This document shows positions 48,401 to 63,140 of a stretch of DNA of 64,000 bases, one piece after another. Made by a program: the position numbers and the translations under genes. The notes beneath the pieces are model-generated. The model ran no database searches. It was not told the DNA's origin and was given only the letters and a program-made list of their open reading frames with translations. The stretch is from Neocallimastix lanati (nom. inval.) (lineage: Eukaryota; Neocallimastigomycota; Neocallimastigomycetes; Neocallimastigales; Neocallimastigaceae), in contig JACVTC010000097.1 in the NCBI GenBank assembly GCA_016946835.1, positions 189,001 to 253,000 on the forward strand. The letters are read 5' to 3'. Position 1 is the first letter of the stretch; the number at the start of each line of letters is the position of its first letter.

Positions 48401-50385
48401 TTATGAAGAACTTGTCTTTTGTTTCTTAGCTTCTAGCCACATCTCCATTTCTATTGCATAACGTTTTTTATCTTCTTCTGATTTTTGCATATATTTCGCT
48501 TTATCTTCTGCAGATAATTCTTTCCATGCTGCAGAAATCATTTTACTAATTAAACCTAATGAATTCTTTGGATATTTAGCAGTATATTGTGGACGAACTT
48601 CACGAAGGAAAAATAAGAAAGCAGAAGATGGATGCTTTGGTTGAGTTGGATCTTTTGGGGCACGAAGTCTTCTTTTTGGGAGAGGAGTCATTGGGAATGG
48701 AGGCATTCCAACAGTCTGAGGATATCCAAGATATCCAAAGTTTGCAGCTGCGGCTGCTGCGGCTGCGGCTGCGGCTGCTCCATCTTGAACTTCATGAGCA
48801 CTTTGAGGAGATTGTTGAGTAAGTGGAGATTGGCCAAGTGGTAAACTTACATTAGCAGGATTAATCTTCTTACCACGGAAGTTTTCACGTTGAGCTTTAG
48901 CCAACTTTTGAATATTATCAAAATCTTTACGTAAACGTTTAGCTTCTTCATAAAATTTGTTCTTTTCTTCTTCAGGAAGGAACTTCCAAGCTTCACCAAC
49001 ACGCTTACTAACTTCGGATACCGACATTTCTGGATGCTCATTCTTTATCTTTGGACGTGTAGTACGATTAAAAAGAAGGTAGGCATTTGGGGGTTGCTTT
49101 ATTGGAACAGTTTGATAACCGAATGGAATTGGTGGGAAAGCATATGGACCATAAGGATAATACATAGATGGTGAACTAATAGAATTACCAGAACTAGATG
49201 GTGAACCATCCTGAACAGCTCTATTACTGAATCTTCTCTTCTTTCTTGTGTAATTTGGACGACGAGTGTAAACATAATCCGGATGTTCACGATCAAAATT
49301 ATTCTTTAACATTTGAGCTTGAAGAATAAAGTTATTTTTCAAATCCTAATTAAAAAGAAATTATGAAATATAATAATAATAATAATATATTGATAAAAAA
49401 AATTTTTAAAATATTATAAAAATTATTATATCCGTAAATATAAAACTTTCTTTAACAATAAATTTTATATTATCAATATATAATGATAATATATTGATTA
49501 ATTAATGATAAAAAAAAAAAATGATTTTAAACTTTATTTTTAATAAATACACTAATATAATTTAATTTAAATGATTATATTATTAAAATATTTATTATAA
49601 AACATATTAAATATAATAATAAAATATAATAAATAAATAAAATATTTAATAAAATAAACACTTACTGCATCCATCTTCGCCCATTCATCTCCTAAAATGG
49701 TACTTATTTCAGATGTAGCAAGTGTTGGATTTTGGGATGAAAGTTCTCTTCTTCTCTTTACAGAAAAAATAAGAAAAGCATTCATTGGACGTTTTACTTT
49801 CGCAGTTGGAGAATCATTATTTGAAGCAGAATTGTTTACAGACAAAGCGTCTTCATCAGTTTCTATTCCTAAATTACCCTGAAGAGGCTTTTGAAGATCA
49901 GTTTGAAGTCCTACGAATTGTTGATTACCCCAGCGAGCTTGATTATTACCATTTAATGTCTTGTCAACAGCAGTACGGTCAGGATCAACATATTCCATCA
50001 TATGATTAGAATTATCAAAGCCAGACTGAGCTCCTTGACGTGAGGTTTCTTGTTGTAATGTTTGCAATGTATGGTGTGATGGCGCTTGTGAAAATTGTGT
50101 TTGTTCCCTTTGTGCAGAACGATCTGACAAAGACTGAAGTTGTTGTTGCTGTGAATAAACTTGGTCTGCATGTTGTACTGCTGTATTATCAGCTACCATA
50201 AAAGTTGGATCTTGTACTCCATAAAGATCAAAAGACTGTTGAGTAATTTCAGATAATTTATTTCCTTGTTGAGTTTGACGAGCCCTTTGCCTGTTGGCAT
50301 GTTGCTGTGGAACTTGTCTTTGTTGTGACTGTGCTTGGAATTGTACTTGTTGCTGTTGCAACATACGAGGGTTATAATGGAACAT
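48401..50385 (-). CDS. Nuclear protein with three HMG boxes
   Basis: Predicted 554-aa DNA-binding protein. Exons (minus): 50385-49666 and 49345-48401, one 320-nt GT-AG intron in phase 0. The N-terminal ~195 residues are Gln-rich (MLQQQQVQFQAQSQQRQ). HMG box 1 (about 197-268) starts KRPMNAFLIFSVKRRREL and is split by the intron after WAKMDA; it resumes DLKNNFILQAQMLK and ends in a basic VYTRRPNYTRKKRR. That is SOX/MATA-type, expected to bind DNA sequence-specifically. Box 2 (about 323-395) starts KQPPNAYLLFNRTTRP and box 3 (about 477-545) KHPSSAFLFFLREVRP; they look HMGB-like or diverged. A run of about 12 alanines with mixed GCN codons lies near residue 431. Function is unknown: a transcription factor or chromatin protein. 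A mating-type role is possible only by analogy with fungal MATA-HMG proteins. Confidence 0.9.
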
Positions 50386-51664
50386 CTCCTTTTTTTTCTT
50401 TCCTTTTTGTTTTCTACTTTATAATCAATCAATCCTTTAAATTATTTCTTAAAATAATATTGATAAGTAATTTATAAGTTTTCTTTTATCCTTTCAATAC
50501 TATATAATATTATAATATATATTATTATAATTGATAAAAATTAGTTTTATCTCTATTTTAATTTATAAATTTTTTAAATCTTTCAAAAAAAAATACAAAT
50601 TGATATTTCTATTTAATATTTTATCCATCTTAATATTCAACTATATATTTATAGAAACTTTTATGAATTTAAATTATATAATTACTTTATTAAAAGATCT
50701 TCTAAAAGATACAAAAGTATAAAAAGAAAACTTTGGTATAAAATTTCTTATTTAATATTTATTTATTTATATATATTATATATATACTTTTTTTTTTTTT
50801 TTTAATTCTTATTACTTAAATTAAATAATATATTATAAATAATATATAATTATATTTAATAAATATTTCTATTTAAAATAAATAAGAAAAGAAAAAAGAA
50901 TTATAAAAAAAAAAAAAAAAAAAAAAAAGTGATATATTGAAGTATTTAAATATATTAGAAATTAAATAGAATAATCAATTAAATTCAAAAGAATAGAATA
51001 TAATGACTGATATAATAGATTATATATCCCTATTTAATTGTATTTTAATTTAAATATATTAATATTCTAATACAATATAATGTGATAATTTAATTTATAT
51101 ATGAAAATATATTTGTATTTAGAACAAAAAATTGAATCTCCTATTTATTTGATTATTAATATTTATATAGAGTAATATAATTTAAAATTAAATCACAGAT
51201 AATATTAAGTATATTAATATATTTCAAAATAATATTGTATAATAAAATAAATATATTGTCCTTAAACATTTTAATAAATTGTCCGTCTTTTTTCATTTTT
51301 TTATAATATTGTAATATATATGATTAATTTATTTTATTATATCACGCATATAAATATTTGGAAGAGAGTTTTTATTATATTCTAATATATTATCAATATA
51401 AATTTTATATATTACATAATAATAAATATTTAATATATTCTATTATATTAATTCATATTTATTATTGTTCTTATAAAAAATATATTGAAATATATTATTA
51501 ATTTATTTATTATATTGTTTATAAATAAATAAATAATAAAATAGGGTTTTTATATTTTGTTACTTAACTTTAATAAATATTAAAATTATATTATTAAATA
51601 ATTATAAAATATAGAATTATTATAAGATTTTTAGCCTATTAAATTTTAAAGTCTAACATTATTT

Positions 51665-51696
<32 letters not shown>

Positions 51697-53909
51697 TTAT
51701 TTATTTATTTATTATTTATTTATTTATTATTTATTATTATTTATTATTTATTTATTTATTATTTATTTATTTATTTATTATTTATTTATTTATTATTTAT
51801 TTATTTATTATTTATTTATTTATTATTTATTTATTTATTATTTATTTATTTATTTATTTATTATTTATTATTTATTATTTATTATTTATTATTTATTTAT
51901 TTGTTATTATTTTTATTTTTCCTTTATTATTATTAAATATTATGAAAATTTCTTATTTTATAAAAATTTAATTATATAATAAATATATCTTATTTACTAT
52001 AAAAAAATACTTTTTTATTGTATAAAAATTTAAATATATAATAAATATATTTTATTTACAATAAAAATAATTGTTTTTATTGTATAAAAATTTAAATATA
52101 TAATAAATATATTTTATTTACAATAAAAATAATTTTAAACATCAAAAAGTTTTATATATAATACATATATAAGCTATAATCTTAAAATACAACTATTATA
52201 ATTTATTAATATATAATTCTTTAAAAACAATTCAATAGATGAATTATATATGATTAAATTAAATTTTCCTTTTGAATATTCATTTTTAATTTTCTCTTTA
52301 TTTTAAAATTAAAATACATATATATACTTATATATTTATAATATAAAGCAACAAATAAAATATAACGGCAATGGTTAAAGAAGTATTATTGAAGTAAAAG
52401 TAAACCGCAATTTAAATGGCAAAAAAAAAAAAAAAAAAATAGATATTTCTGTTTAAAAAGCTTGATTCAAAATATCATTTTAATAATTAAATAAATACTA
52501 AACAATTAATACAATTAACATACATTATTGAATAAGGCAATATAACTTTACATATTTTTATTACCTAGGAAATAACTATAACTAAAAAAAAATATTTATG
52601 AAAAATATATTTATTATCTAGGATTTAATAAAGTAATAAAAAAAATAAGTTCATTTATAATAATTTTGTTTCATAAAGAAAAATATTGCAAATATATTTA
52701 TGATTTTTTTTTTCCTTTCTATAATATGTTAATTTGATTTTTATTCAATTCTTTTATATATTAATTTAATAAAAATTTTACATTTTTTAAATTTTTAATT
52801 GTTACGTTTTTAATATTTAAAAAAAAATATATATATATATATAAATATATAAATATGAAATTTTTATTATTAAATATATTTGATTTATAAATTAATAATA
52901 GGTTATTTATAATTAAAATAAAAATAGAATTAAAAACTTTTTAAATTTTAAGGTTAACTTCATTGCTTATTTATATATATTACAATAAATAATATTTACT
53001 AATAATAATAAATTAGCTATTGAATAAGCTTGAATATTATTATAAATTTGTATTTTATAGATCAATTATTTATTTGATATTATTTTCAATAAGGTTAATA
53101 TAAGAAATTTATTCTACTTTAAATTTAATCCTTTAATATTCTCATATATTAAGTAATAATAATATAAAATAATATATGTTAATAAATATATATTTTATAT
53201 TTTTGAATAGTTATAATTAGAATGGAATAAAGGTCAATATATTTACCAAAAAAAAAATTTTTTTTTTTTATTTCTACATACTAAATAGATTTATAAATAA
53301 TATAATATAATATAAATATAATTACTTAAATTAACAAGTAAATATATTTATTTTATTATTAAATATATTATAATATACATCATGAATAAACCTATTTTTA
53401 TTTTGACATATTTTTTTTTTCTTTTTTTATTTCTTTATATTCTGATTGACTTTATATATATTCAAAAATTAAATAAAAAGGATGAAAGAAATTTCTTTTA
53501 TGGCATATTTATCAACCAATATTTTAATGTCCTTAAAGTAATGATAACAAAATAATTATTTTATTTAATGCTTGGTTTTGTTGAACTATTAATAAAAATG
53601 AAAAAAGATAGAAATAAAAAAATATATATTATATAGTAAATAAAATATTATATATTAAATAAAATATTATATATTAAATAAAATATTATATATTAAATAT
53701 TATATTATATATTAATATTACTAATAATATAAAAATTTTAAAATTTTATATATACATTTTAATTTTATTAAAAAAATATTTATAACTACAATCCTAATAT
53801 TATAAATATTGATTTTTCATAGTATTATATATTTTTTTATTTTTATTTTTTATTTTTTTCCCAGTTTATATTATATTTAAATAATTTAAGTCATTAATTT
53901 TTTTTTTTT
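50386..53909. other. Gene-free AT-rich region
   Basis: The 5' flank of the HMG-box gene, then a long TTTA/ATTATTT array (51655-51905), a three-fold 'aatatataataaatatat' plus 'ttatttac' module (51967-52125) and 'ttatatattaaataaaata' repeats (53640-53700). No gene, RNA or element end is supported. A 63-aa open frame at 50531-50722 is of AT-repeat composition. Confidence 0.65.
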
Positions 53910-54122
53910 AGACAAAGATTAACAATAGGGGAGGACAACTAATCCTCATATAGATCAAATGCTACCTGTAATAATAATTATATAATCTATCAATTAGAAT
54001 ATTTACCACTGGGAGGATAAAAATCCACTCATATAAATTCAGGAAGTAATGGCGGGGTTGGTCTAAAAACCATATATGTGTTAGTCCAGAGAACCAACAG
54101 GATAAAAACTGAAAGACAACCA
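53910..54122 (+). repeat. Dispersed repeat family, copy 3
   Basis: Shares with copy 2 (34262-34700) a 'ggaggac...aatcctc' block, AATTATATAATCTA, AATATTTACCA, 'aaattcaggaagta' and the tail 'aggataaaaactgaaagac'. It is shortened in the middle. Non-coding. Confidence 0.75.
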
Positions 54123-55189
54123 TATATATATATTTTTTAATATATGATTTTTATTAAGAATTATATCATTTTGTAAAGTTGAAGATTTATGGTTTGAAAT
54201 TTCTTTTTGATTATATTATTTAATTACTATTAATTTCGTCTTATTCTCTAAAATTAACAATTATAAAATTTTATTTAATTTGAAATATAAAAAATAAACC
54301 TAATTATTAAATAAATAATAACCTAATCATTTAAATTATTTTAAAATAGAATATACTAAATTGGATATATACAATTATAATTTTTTTAAATTTACCTAAG
54401 TTTAAAATTTGTATATATTAAATTGTAAATATTTAAATGAATTTATATGATTCAATTATTTAAAATATTTTTAATTATAATATTTATTAAAACTTTTTAT
54501 TATTTAAATTTATATAAAATATATATTATTAAAAAATGTTTAATTTTCCAGAACATTTTTAAGAAAACTATCATAATATAGCAATAAGTGATTTATTTGT
54601 TAATTTTATATAATAATTAAAAAAAAAAAAGTTATATGTCAAAAAAAAAAAAAAAAAAAAAAAAAAAACTATATTATTAAAAATATTATTAATTATTAAA
54701 CATAGTCAACATATATATAATCTAAATATTAGAATTTAATACATATTTAAAATTAATTTAATTGTAATATATATTTTTTTAATTGATTTCTTTATTATAA
54801 AAAAAAAATAAAAAAAATAAATAATAAACCAATCTTTCTCTCTTATATATATTAAGATAACAAATCAAAATATATTGCTAAATTACTTAAATATATAAAT
54901 TAATAATTGAATAATATATTAGGTCTTATTATATTTGAATGGATGTAATATATTATAAATTACTATATCATATTAGGTTATGATATTAATTAATGTTGTA
55001 TTGTAGCATACTAATAAAAAAAAAATATAGTTAAAATACATTAATTTAAACTCTATATAAAAAAAGTATATAAATGAAGAAAAATAAAATATAACTGAAA
55101 ACTAGAACTTTTTTATTTTCATTATTTTTCTCTATCATATGTTGAAAGTAGATAATTATAGTTTTCAATTAATCATTTTTAAAATTTAT

Positions 55190-58100
55190 TAATGATCTAG
55201 TTAATACTAAATCTTAAATAAATAATAAATACTAAATACTAAAAAAATTAATAAATAATAAATAATTGAATAATAAATAATTAAATAATAAATAATTGAA
55301 TAATAAATAATAAATAATAAATAATAAATAATAAATAATAAATAATAAATAAATATAAATAATAAATAATAAATAAATACTAAAAAATTAATAAATAATA
55401 TATTATAAATAAATATAAATAATAAATAATAAATAATAAATAATAAAAAATTAATAATATATTATAAATAAATAATAAATAATAAATAATATATTATCAA
55501 GTTTTATAAAGTATAATTATTATTTATTTTTTTTATAATAAATAATAAACAATTTATATAATATTATTTACTATTGCAATTTATTATTTTAATATTAATT
55601 ATATATAATTATATATTATTAATATTACTTTGTTGAAATTATGATCCATTTTAAATACAATATATTAGTATGATTAAGTTGAAATTATGATCTATTTTAA
55701 ATACTTTATATTAGTATGATTAAAACGAAATATTAAAAACGACAAAAGCAACAGTACTAAAAATTTCTTTAAATGTATACTTTAGTAAATATAATAATAA
55801 TACATTTATTATATCAAAGGTTATATATATATAAACTATATTTCTTTAAATTTCTTTAAATTATACTAAATTCTAAAGATTAATTTAATATTTAAAAATA
55901 AAATTTAAAAAAAAAAAAACAATTAAAAATTTAAGAAGATTTTTAAAAGATAAAAAATTATAATATATATATTTCACAATTTTATATTATATACTATATA
56001 TATAAATATAAATATATATCCTTTACTGTTTTAGGTTTTATATTTTTGTTGAATAAAAAATGGCTTAAGATATTATTTAGCGATGAACTATAACTTATAT
56101 TTAAAAATATAAATATATATTTATATTTGTACATATTATAATACATTTATATATTTAAAGAAAAAAAAAAAAAAAGATTTCTTTAATTCCCTGAAATTTT
56201 GAATAGAGTAATTAAATTTTACAACTCAAATCATATGATAATTAATATTAATCAATATAAATTATAAAATTCATAATAAAGATTATATTAACTTTTTTTT
56301 TTATTGTCAAAGATTTTTTTATTAATATATATAATATAATCAAAGATTTTTTTATTAATATATATAATATAATCAAAGATTTTTTTTATTAATATATATA
56401 ATATAATCAAAGATTTTTTTATTAATATATATATATAATATAATTATAACGAAAATTAAGTTTTTCATGTTTTAATATTTTAAAATATATATAATTATCT
56501 GTTATTTAATATTCGTAATTAAATAATCTCAATATTATTTAATCTTGTTAAATAAATATTTAAAAATTTATATTTTCCTTTATAATTATTTTTAAAATGA
56601 ATATAAAGTATTAATTTTAACTGTAAAAGTTGAATTTAAATATAAACTATAATATTTTATAATATTAATAGAAACTATTTAATAATGTATATATTTTCTA
56701 TTAATATTATAAAATATTATTGAAATACATTTCTATTATATATAAATATATTATTTATATTTTATTATTAATATAAATCTATTAAATTTTTTTTTCTTTT
56801 GAGGATGAATTTTCTTTTTAATTTTTTTTTTTTTTTTATTCAAATAATATTTAAATTATCATATATTTGATATATATTAATAATAATATATATATATATA
56901 TTATGAATCAAAAATTAAAAATACTTTTATATAAATTATATATTATTCATTAATACTTCTAATATAAAAAATTTTATATAAATATTCATTTTTTATTGAT
57001 TATTTTTAACAATAGTATTAATTATTATTTTTAACTTTATTTTATATTTATGATTTAATCCAAAGAGTTTTCTGTTTACTACTTTTTTATTTAATTATTA
57101 TTAATTAAATAAACTAATATATCTTACAATTAAATTAAAGTCAAATATATAATTTTCACATAAACAAAACAAAAAATTTAAAAATACTTTTTTTAGTTTT
57201 TGAATTATATAATTATATATAAATAAATATATTCAATATGTGTTTAATTATATTAAATATATAACTCTAATTACTACTATTGGATAAATAATAAAATTAT
57301 CTTTTAGTCCTTCCTTTAATATTAAGGTATGAATAAAAAGATTAACATAGAAATATAATTTTTATTATATAATATATATAATATATATAGTTCATAATTT
57401 ATTATATATTTAATAACTAAATATTGAATACAGAATAAAATTTTTTTAATTTGTAAGATAAAAAATATAATGTATATAAAAATTTATATTGTTTTTTTTT
57501 ATCTGGTATTAAAAAAATTTTTTTTTGTTAAAAATATATATATTTATTTAACTAAATTATTTTAATTATTGTATATATATATATACATTTATATAAAGAT
57601 AATAAATTAAATATTTATAAATAATTTAAGAAAAAAAACTTATAATCATTAATGTTAAAATTATTGATAAATCCGAAATTTTATTATAAAATGAAAATTT
57701 ATTAATCCGAAGTTTCATTAAAAACATAAAATTTTATTAATAATAACTATAACTTCTTTATAATATAAATATGGTTCAATTTTTTTTTTTTTTTTTTGAA
57801 ATATCAAAATAAATAAACATAAATATATGAAGCTTTATTACGCTATTAAAATTGTTTATAATATACAAAACTTTAAATAAATTAACATATGGAGTTTTCA
57901 TTTATAAAATTACCTTTTCATTTTTATTTTTGTGTGTAATATTTATAACTTTTATAATTTTTAATTATAAATTATAAAATATATATTTAGTCCTTAATAA
58001 TTAATATTATTAAATTTAAAGAAATCATATATATATATGTTTGTTATTTATTTATTTATATATATATATATTTATATAAATTCTTAAAGATTTACATATT

Positions 58101-58598
58101 TTCTTAATATTTTAGATTGGATTATTTATTATAATAAAATATTAAATTTTTAATAAATTGATTTATTATAAATTTATTATTAAATAATATTAAATTTTAA
58201 TTATTAAGCAGATACACTTCTTCTGGTAATAATAATAATAATAATTATAATAATAATATTGGTAATGGTTAATATTTTTTAATTTTTAAAATTATAAATT
58301 TATATAAATCATATATAAATCATTATAATAAAAAAAAATTTTTATATTAATATATTAATAAAAATTGTTAGTAAAAATTATATTAAATATTTATTATTGA
58401 TAATTATAAATAAAATTAATATATATAAATATAATAAAAATATATTTATAATATATTTTTATTATAGAAACTGATAATTTTTAGATAATATATAATTGTA
58501 TATATATAAATATATTATTAAAACATATTATTTAATATTATTTGTAATATATTTATAACCATAAAAATTTATAAAAATTTAGGTACTCTTCAAAATTA

Positions 58599-58636
<38 letters not shown>

Positions 58637-59110
58637 GTATATTGTATATATCTAATAAATATATAAATATATATTATATAAATAATGAACATAAATAAAC
58701 ATAAATATATATTCATATATATACACATATATATTGGTAATTATATATTGAAAGTATAGTTGAATAGGATTTTTTTTTTTTTTTTTTAATTTTATTATTA
58801 TTTGAATTAAAGTTGAAAAAAGAAGACTCTTTTGTAAATGAAATTATATTTATTACAACAATAATATTAATGATTTAATTTTATTAAAAATATAAAATTA
58901 TTATAAACATTAAATAATTCTAAATATCATAACAATATAATTATATATTCTTTTTAAATATTAAAATAATTATAATTTTATTTTTCATAAAATAATGATA
59001 TTGATCAATTATTACATAATAAACAATAGTTTATTTATATAACTACTTTTCAATAGTAAATTTTTTGTTTTAAAATTTTATAACTACTGTTTTATAAAAG
59101 ATGATTTATT
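55190..59110. repeat. Left copy of a diverged multi-kb tandem duplication
   Basis: Three blocks recur in the same order at 59740-61560: 55480-56040 (for example TTGTTGAAATTATGATCC, then ATTTTAAATAC), 57650-57840 (including TTGAAATATCAAAATAAATA) and 58140-59110 (including ATACACTTCTTCTGGTAATA, then AATATTGGTAATGGTTAA). The spacers between blocks are longer here than in the right copy. No intact gene is present. The block around 58205-58275 has splice-like borders (ag ... gt) but only a short Asn-rich frame. Confidence 0.88.
56296..56445. repeat. About 38-bp tandem repeat, four copies
   Basis: Four units of TCAAAGATTTTTTTATTAAT, then ATATATAATATAA. The last unit is slightly extended. It lies inside the left copy of the large duplication and is absent from the right copy. 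Confidence 0.92.
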
Positions 59111-59127
59111 TTTTAAAATAACAGTTT

Positions 59128-59280
59128 TACACATGTACATAAGGCCAAATTAGAGTTAGAGACAATACGTAAATCATACTTACCATGTCGAACTTCCAAC
59201 TTTAATTATAGGATCCTTGGTAAAGAGAAAAATGAACCTATAAATAAAAAGATATTCGCAGGATAAATCTAGAAGTCATA
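59128..59280 (+). repeat. Dispersed repeat family, copy 4
   Basis: Sits exactly between the two copies of the large duplication. Shares 'catacttaccatg', 'aacttccaactttaattata' and 'gcaggataaatctagaagtc' with the other copies. Short and diverged. Confidence 0.6.
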
Positions 59281-59739
59281 ATAATAATAATAATAATAAT
59301 AATAATCTAAATGATGATACATGATTATTATGATTTTTATATATTAAAAATTGCTGCAAATAATATACTACTTTAAATTTTGCTTTATTGATTCTAATAA
59401 TTAATTAAATAGTTTATATATTGACATTCAATTTATTTTATTCATTATATACTTCACATATTTTAATACTTTTCATTGATGAAAAATAATTTAACATATT
59501 TCTTTTTGCATTCTTACTTTGAAATGAAGATGATTATATAGTTTATTATTGCTGATTTTTTATTTATATGGTATTATTTTAATTTTATTACGAAAGATAA
59601 AATCATTATAGAAAAAAATTATTGTTTTTTAACATTTAAATTATAAACATAATAATATATAATCATAATATTAAACATATATCTTATAATTTAAATTGTT
59701 TAATTTTTAAATGAATCATAATGTTGTACTAGTATTGAT

Positions 59740-61043
59740 ATTATAGATAATTAAATAATAAATAATAAATAATAAATAAATAAATAATAAATAAATAATA
59801 AATAATAAATAAATAAATAATAAATAATAAATAATATATTATCAAGTTTTATAAAATATAATTATTATTAATTATTTGTTTATAATAAACAAAAAACAAT
59901 TTATATAATATTATTATTTACTACTTGTAATAAAGAGTATATTTTTTAATAATTTAGTATTTTATTATATATAATATTAATTAGATATAATTAGATATTA
60001 TTAATATAACTTTGTTGAAATTATGATCCATTTTAAATACTTTTTATTATTATGATTAAGTTGAAATATTAAGAACAATTACAACAACAATAATAACAAA
60101 AATTTCTTAAAATGTATACTTTAGTAAATATATAATAATAGTACATTTAGTATAAAAACAAGTTATATATATAAACTTATTCCATTAAATGTCTTATAAT
60201 CATACTATATTATAATAAATATATAATAATATATTTGGTATAAAAAAAGCTTTATATATTTATAAACTATATTTCTTTAAATGTTTTAAAATCATACTAA
60301 ATTCTAAAGATTAATTTAATATTTAAAAATAAATTTCGAACAAAAAAAAAATTAAGATATTAAAATAAAATTTACAAAGGTTTATAACAAATAAAAAATT
60401 ATAGTATTGATAAATTTCAAGTTTTATATTATATACTATATACATTAATATAAATATTTATTCTTTACTGCTTTATACAATTTATTTTTATTTAATAAAA
60501 ATATACCATATAATTTTTTAGAGATAAGCTATGACTAATATATATTATTTCTTCTTTTTTTTTTTAAAAAAAAAAAAATAATCCAAATTTCATTAAAAAA
60601 TAAAAATTTATTAATTAAAATTAATAATAAATAAAACTTCTTTAAAATATAATTAATTATTTTAACTTTTTTTTTGAAATATCAAAATAAATATAAATAT
60701 ATATTTATCCTTAATAATAGAGTATTAAAAATTTTATTATTAAATAATATTAAATTTTAATTATTAAGCAAATACACTTCTTCTGGTAATAATAAAAATA
60801 ATTATAATAATAATATTGGTAATGGTTAATATTTTTTAATTTTTAAAATTATTGATAAAATTAATATATATAAATATAATAAAAATATATTTATAATATA
60901 TTTTTATTATAGAAACTGATAATTTTTAGATAATATATAATTGTATATATATAAATATATTATTAAAACATATTATTTAATATTATTTGTAATATATTTA
61001 TAACCATAAAAATTTATAAAAATTTAGGTACTCTTCAAAATTA

Positions 61044-61080
<37 letters not shown>

Positions 61081-61560
61081 GTATATTGTATATATCTAAT
61101 AAATATATATATATATATTATATAAATAATGAACATAAATAAACATAAATATATATTCATATATATACACATATATATTGGTAATTATATATTGAAAGTA
61201 TAGTTGAATAGGATTTTTTTTTTTTTTTTAAATTTTATTATTATTTGAATTAAAGTTGAAAAAAGAAGACTCTTTTGTAAATGAAATTATATTTATTACA
61301 ACAATAATATTAATGATTTAATTTTATTAAAATTATAAAATTATTATAAAAATTAAATAATTCTAAATATCAAAACAATATAATTATATATTCTTTTTAA
61401 ATATTAAAATAATTATAATTTTATTTTTCATAAAATAATGATATTGATCAATTATTATATAATAAACAATAGTTTTTTTTATATAACTACTTTTCAATAG
61501 TAAATTTTTTGTTTTAAAATTTTATAATTACTGTTTTATAAAAGATGTTTTATTCTTTTT
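59740..61560. repeat. Right copy of the multi-kb tandem duplication (condensed)
   Basis: Collinear with 55190-59110 but about half its length: 59830-60480, 60560-60700 and 60740-61560 match the three blocks. The last block is nearly identical (for example GTACTCTTCAAAATTAAG followed by a long poly-T at 61027-61074, and GTATAGTTGAATAGGATT). This indicates deletions in this copy or insertions in the left one after duplication. Confidence 0.88.
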
Positions 61561-61917
61561 AATAACAATTATTACTACAATTATTTAGTTATATATACAT
61601 GAATGCATAAATATATTATATGATACAATAAAATAAAATAAAACAAATAAGCAAATTAAATAGTGAAGCAGTATAAAAAATTAAAGTATTAATAAAAATA
61701 TAATAAAATGAATAGTGTAAGTAAAATAAAAAATTAAATTATTAATATAAATAAATGCATAATAATATTATATAATACAGTATAATGAAATAAAATAAAA
61801 CAAATTAAATAGTGTAGTAGTATTAAAGTATTAACAAAAATATATAGAATGAGTGGCGAAGTAGTATGAAAGATTAAATTATATAATGTAATAGTATTAA
61901 TAAAAATGTAAAAAATA

Positions 61918-62050
61918 AGAGGTGAAGTGGTATAAAAATATAATAAAATAAGAGGTGAAGTAGTATAAAAATATAATAAAATAAGAGGTGAAGTAGTATA
62001 AAAATATAATAAAATAAGAGGTGAAGTAGTATAAAAAATTAAAGTATTAA
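61918..62050. repeat. 33-bp tandem repeat, four copies
   Basis: GAGGTGAAGTAGTATAAAAA starts at 61919, 61952, 61985 and 62018. Degenerate versions with GTGAAGCAGTAT or GTGGCGAAGTAGTAT lie upstream (61660-61860) and downstream to about 62095. Non-coding. Confidence 0.93.
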
Positions 62051-62144
62051 TAAAAATAAAATAAATTTAAATAAATAGTGAAGTGGAATTAAAGAGTAAA
62101 GTATTAATAAAAATAAAATAAAATAATACAATAAATAGTTTAAA

Positions 62145-62215
62145 TATAAAAATAAATAACAGATTAAATAAAATAAAATAAGTAGTTGAAATATAAAATA
62201 CAGATTGAATAAACA
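62145..62215 (-). repeat. Degenerate inverted units of the CAATCTGTACTTT minisatellite
   Basis: AACAGATTAAATAAAATAAA and TAAAATACAGATTGAATAAA are inverted, mutated relatives of the spacer in 16310-17640. Together with 36255-36345 they show the unit is dispersed. Confidence 0.65.
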
Positions 62216-62435
62216 AAATGAAAATATGATTATTTATTTAAATTTAACTTTACATATCAATAGAACAAAAAGAGGGAATTAAAAATAGTTTATATTATAA
62301 TAGAAGTAATATTATTTTATTGTTTGTTAATTTTGCTTTATTGACTTTGAAAAAAAAAGAAAAGAATAAAAAATTATATAAAAATAATAATAGTGTAAGT
62401 GAAAATGCATGATTATAATAATTTGTAGATTTAAA

Positions 62436-62529
<94 letters not shown>

Positions 62530-63100
62530 TTGCTTGTTTGTTTTTAATTTATTGAAAAAGATAAAATTGCTTCATATAAAAAAAAAAAAATTCAAAATAT
62601 AATTTATATTATTTTTTATTTTTTAAACAATATATATATATATTTCATAATATTTTTCACACTTGTATATATATTTTAATATTTTTATTTTAATCATTTT
62701 ATTTGTATATATTTAATCAATGTTTAAAAAAATATATGAATAAATGATTTGTTTTATCAGTTAATTAAATATATATTTTATGCAAATATTATTTGTAAAA
62801 AAGTTTAATGATTTATAAATGTATATAATTTCTTTAGTCATTATTTTTTTATAATTTGGAATTTTTATTATTATTATCATAGATGATTTAAAAAATTCAA
62901 TAAAATATTTAAAATTTTATTCAATTTAAAATATACATAAAACAATTTAAAATAATGAATTATTTCATAACTTTTTAAATGAAGCTTAATATTTATATAT
63001 TAAATAATAAATAATAGATAACTAATATATATTATTATTTTTGAATTGTCAATTGGAGAAGTAATAACTTTAAAATTAGTTAAACAAATGGTTTTTTTTT

Positions 63101-63140
<40 letters not shown>

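Noticed and set aside
48589-49296. Several 60-77 aa ORFs on both strands
   Set aside because: Shadows of the HMG-box gene and its polyalanine codons.
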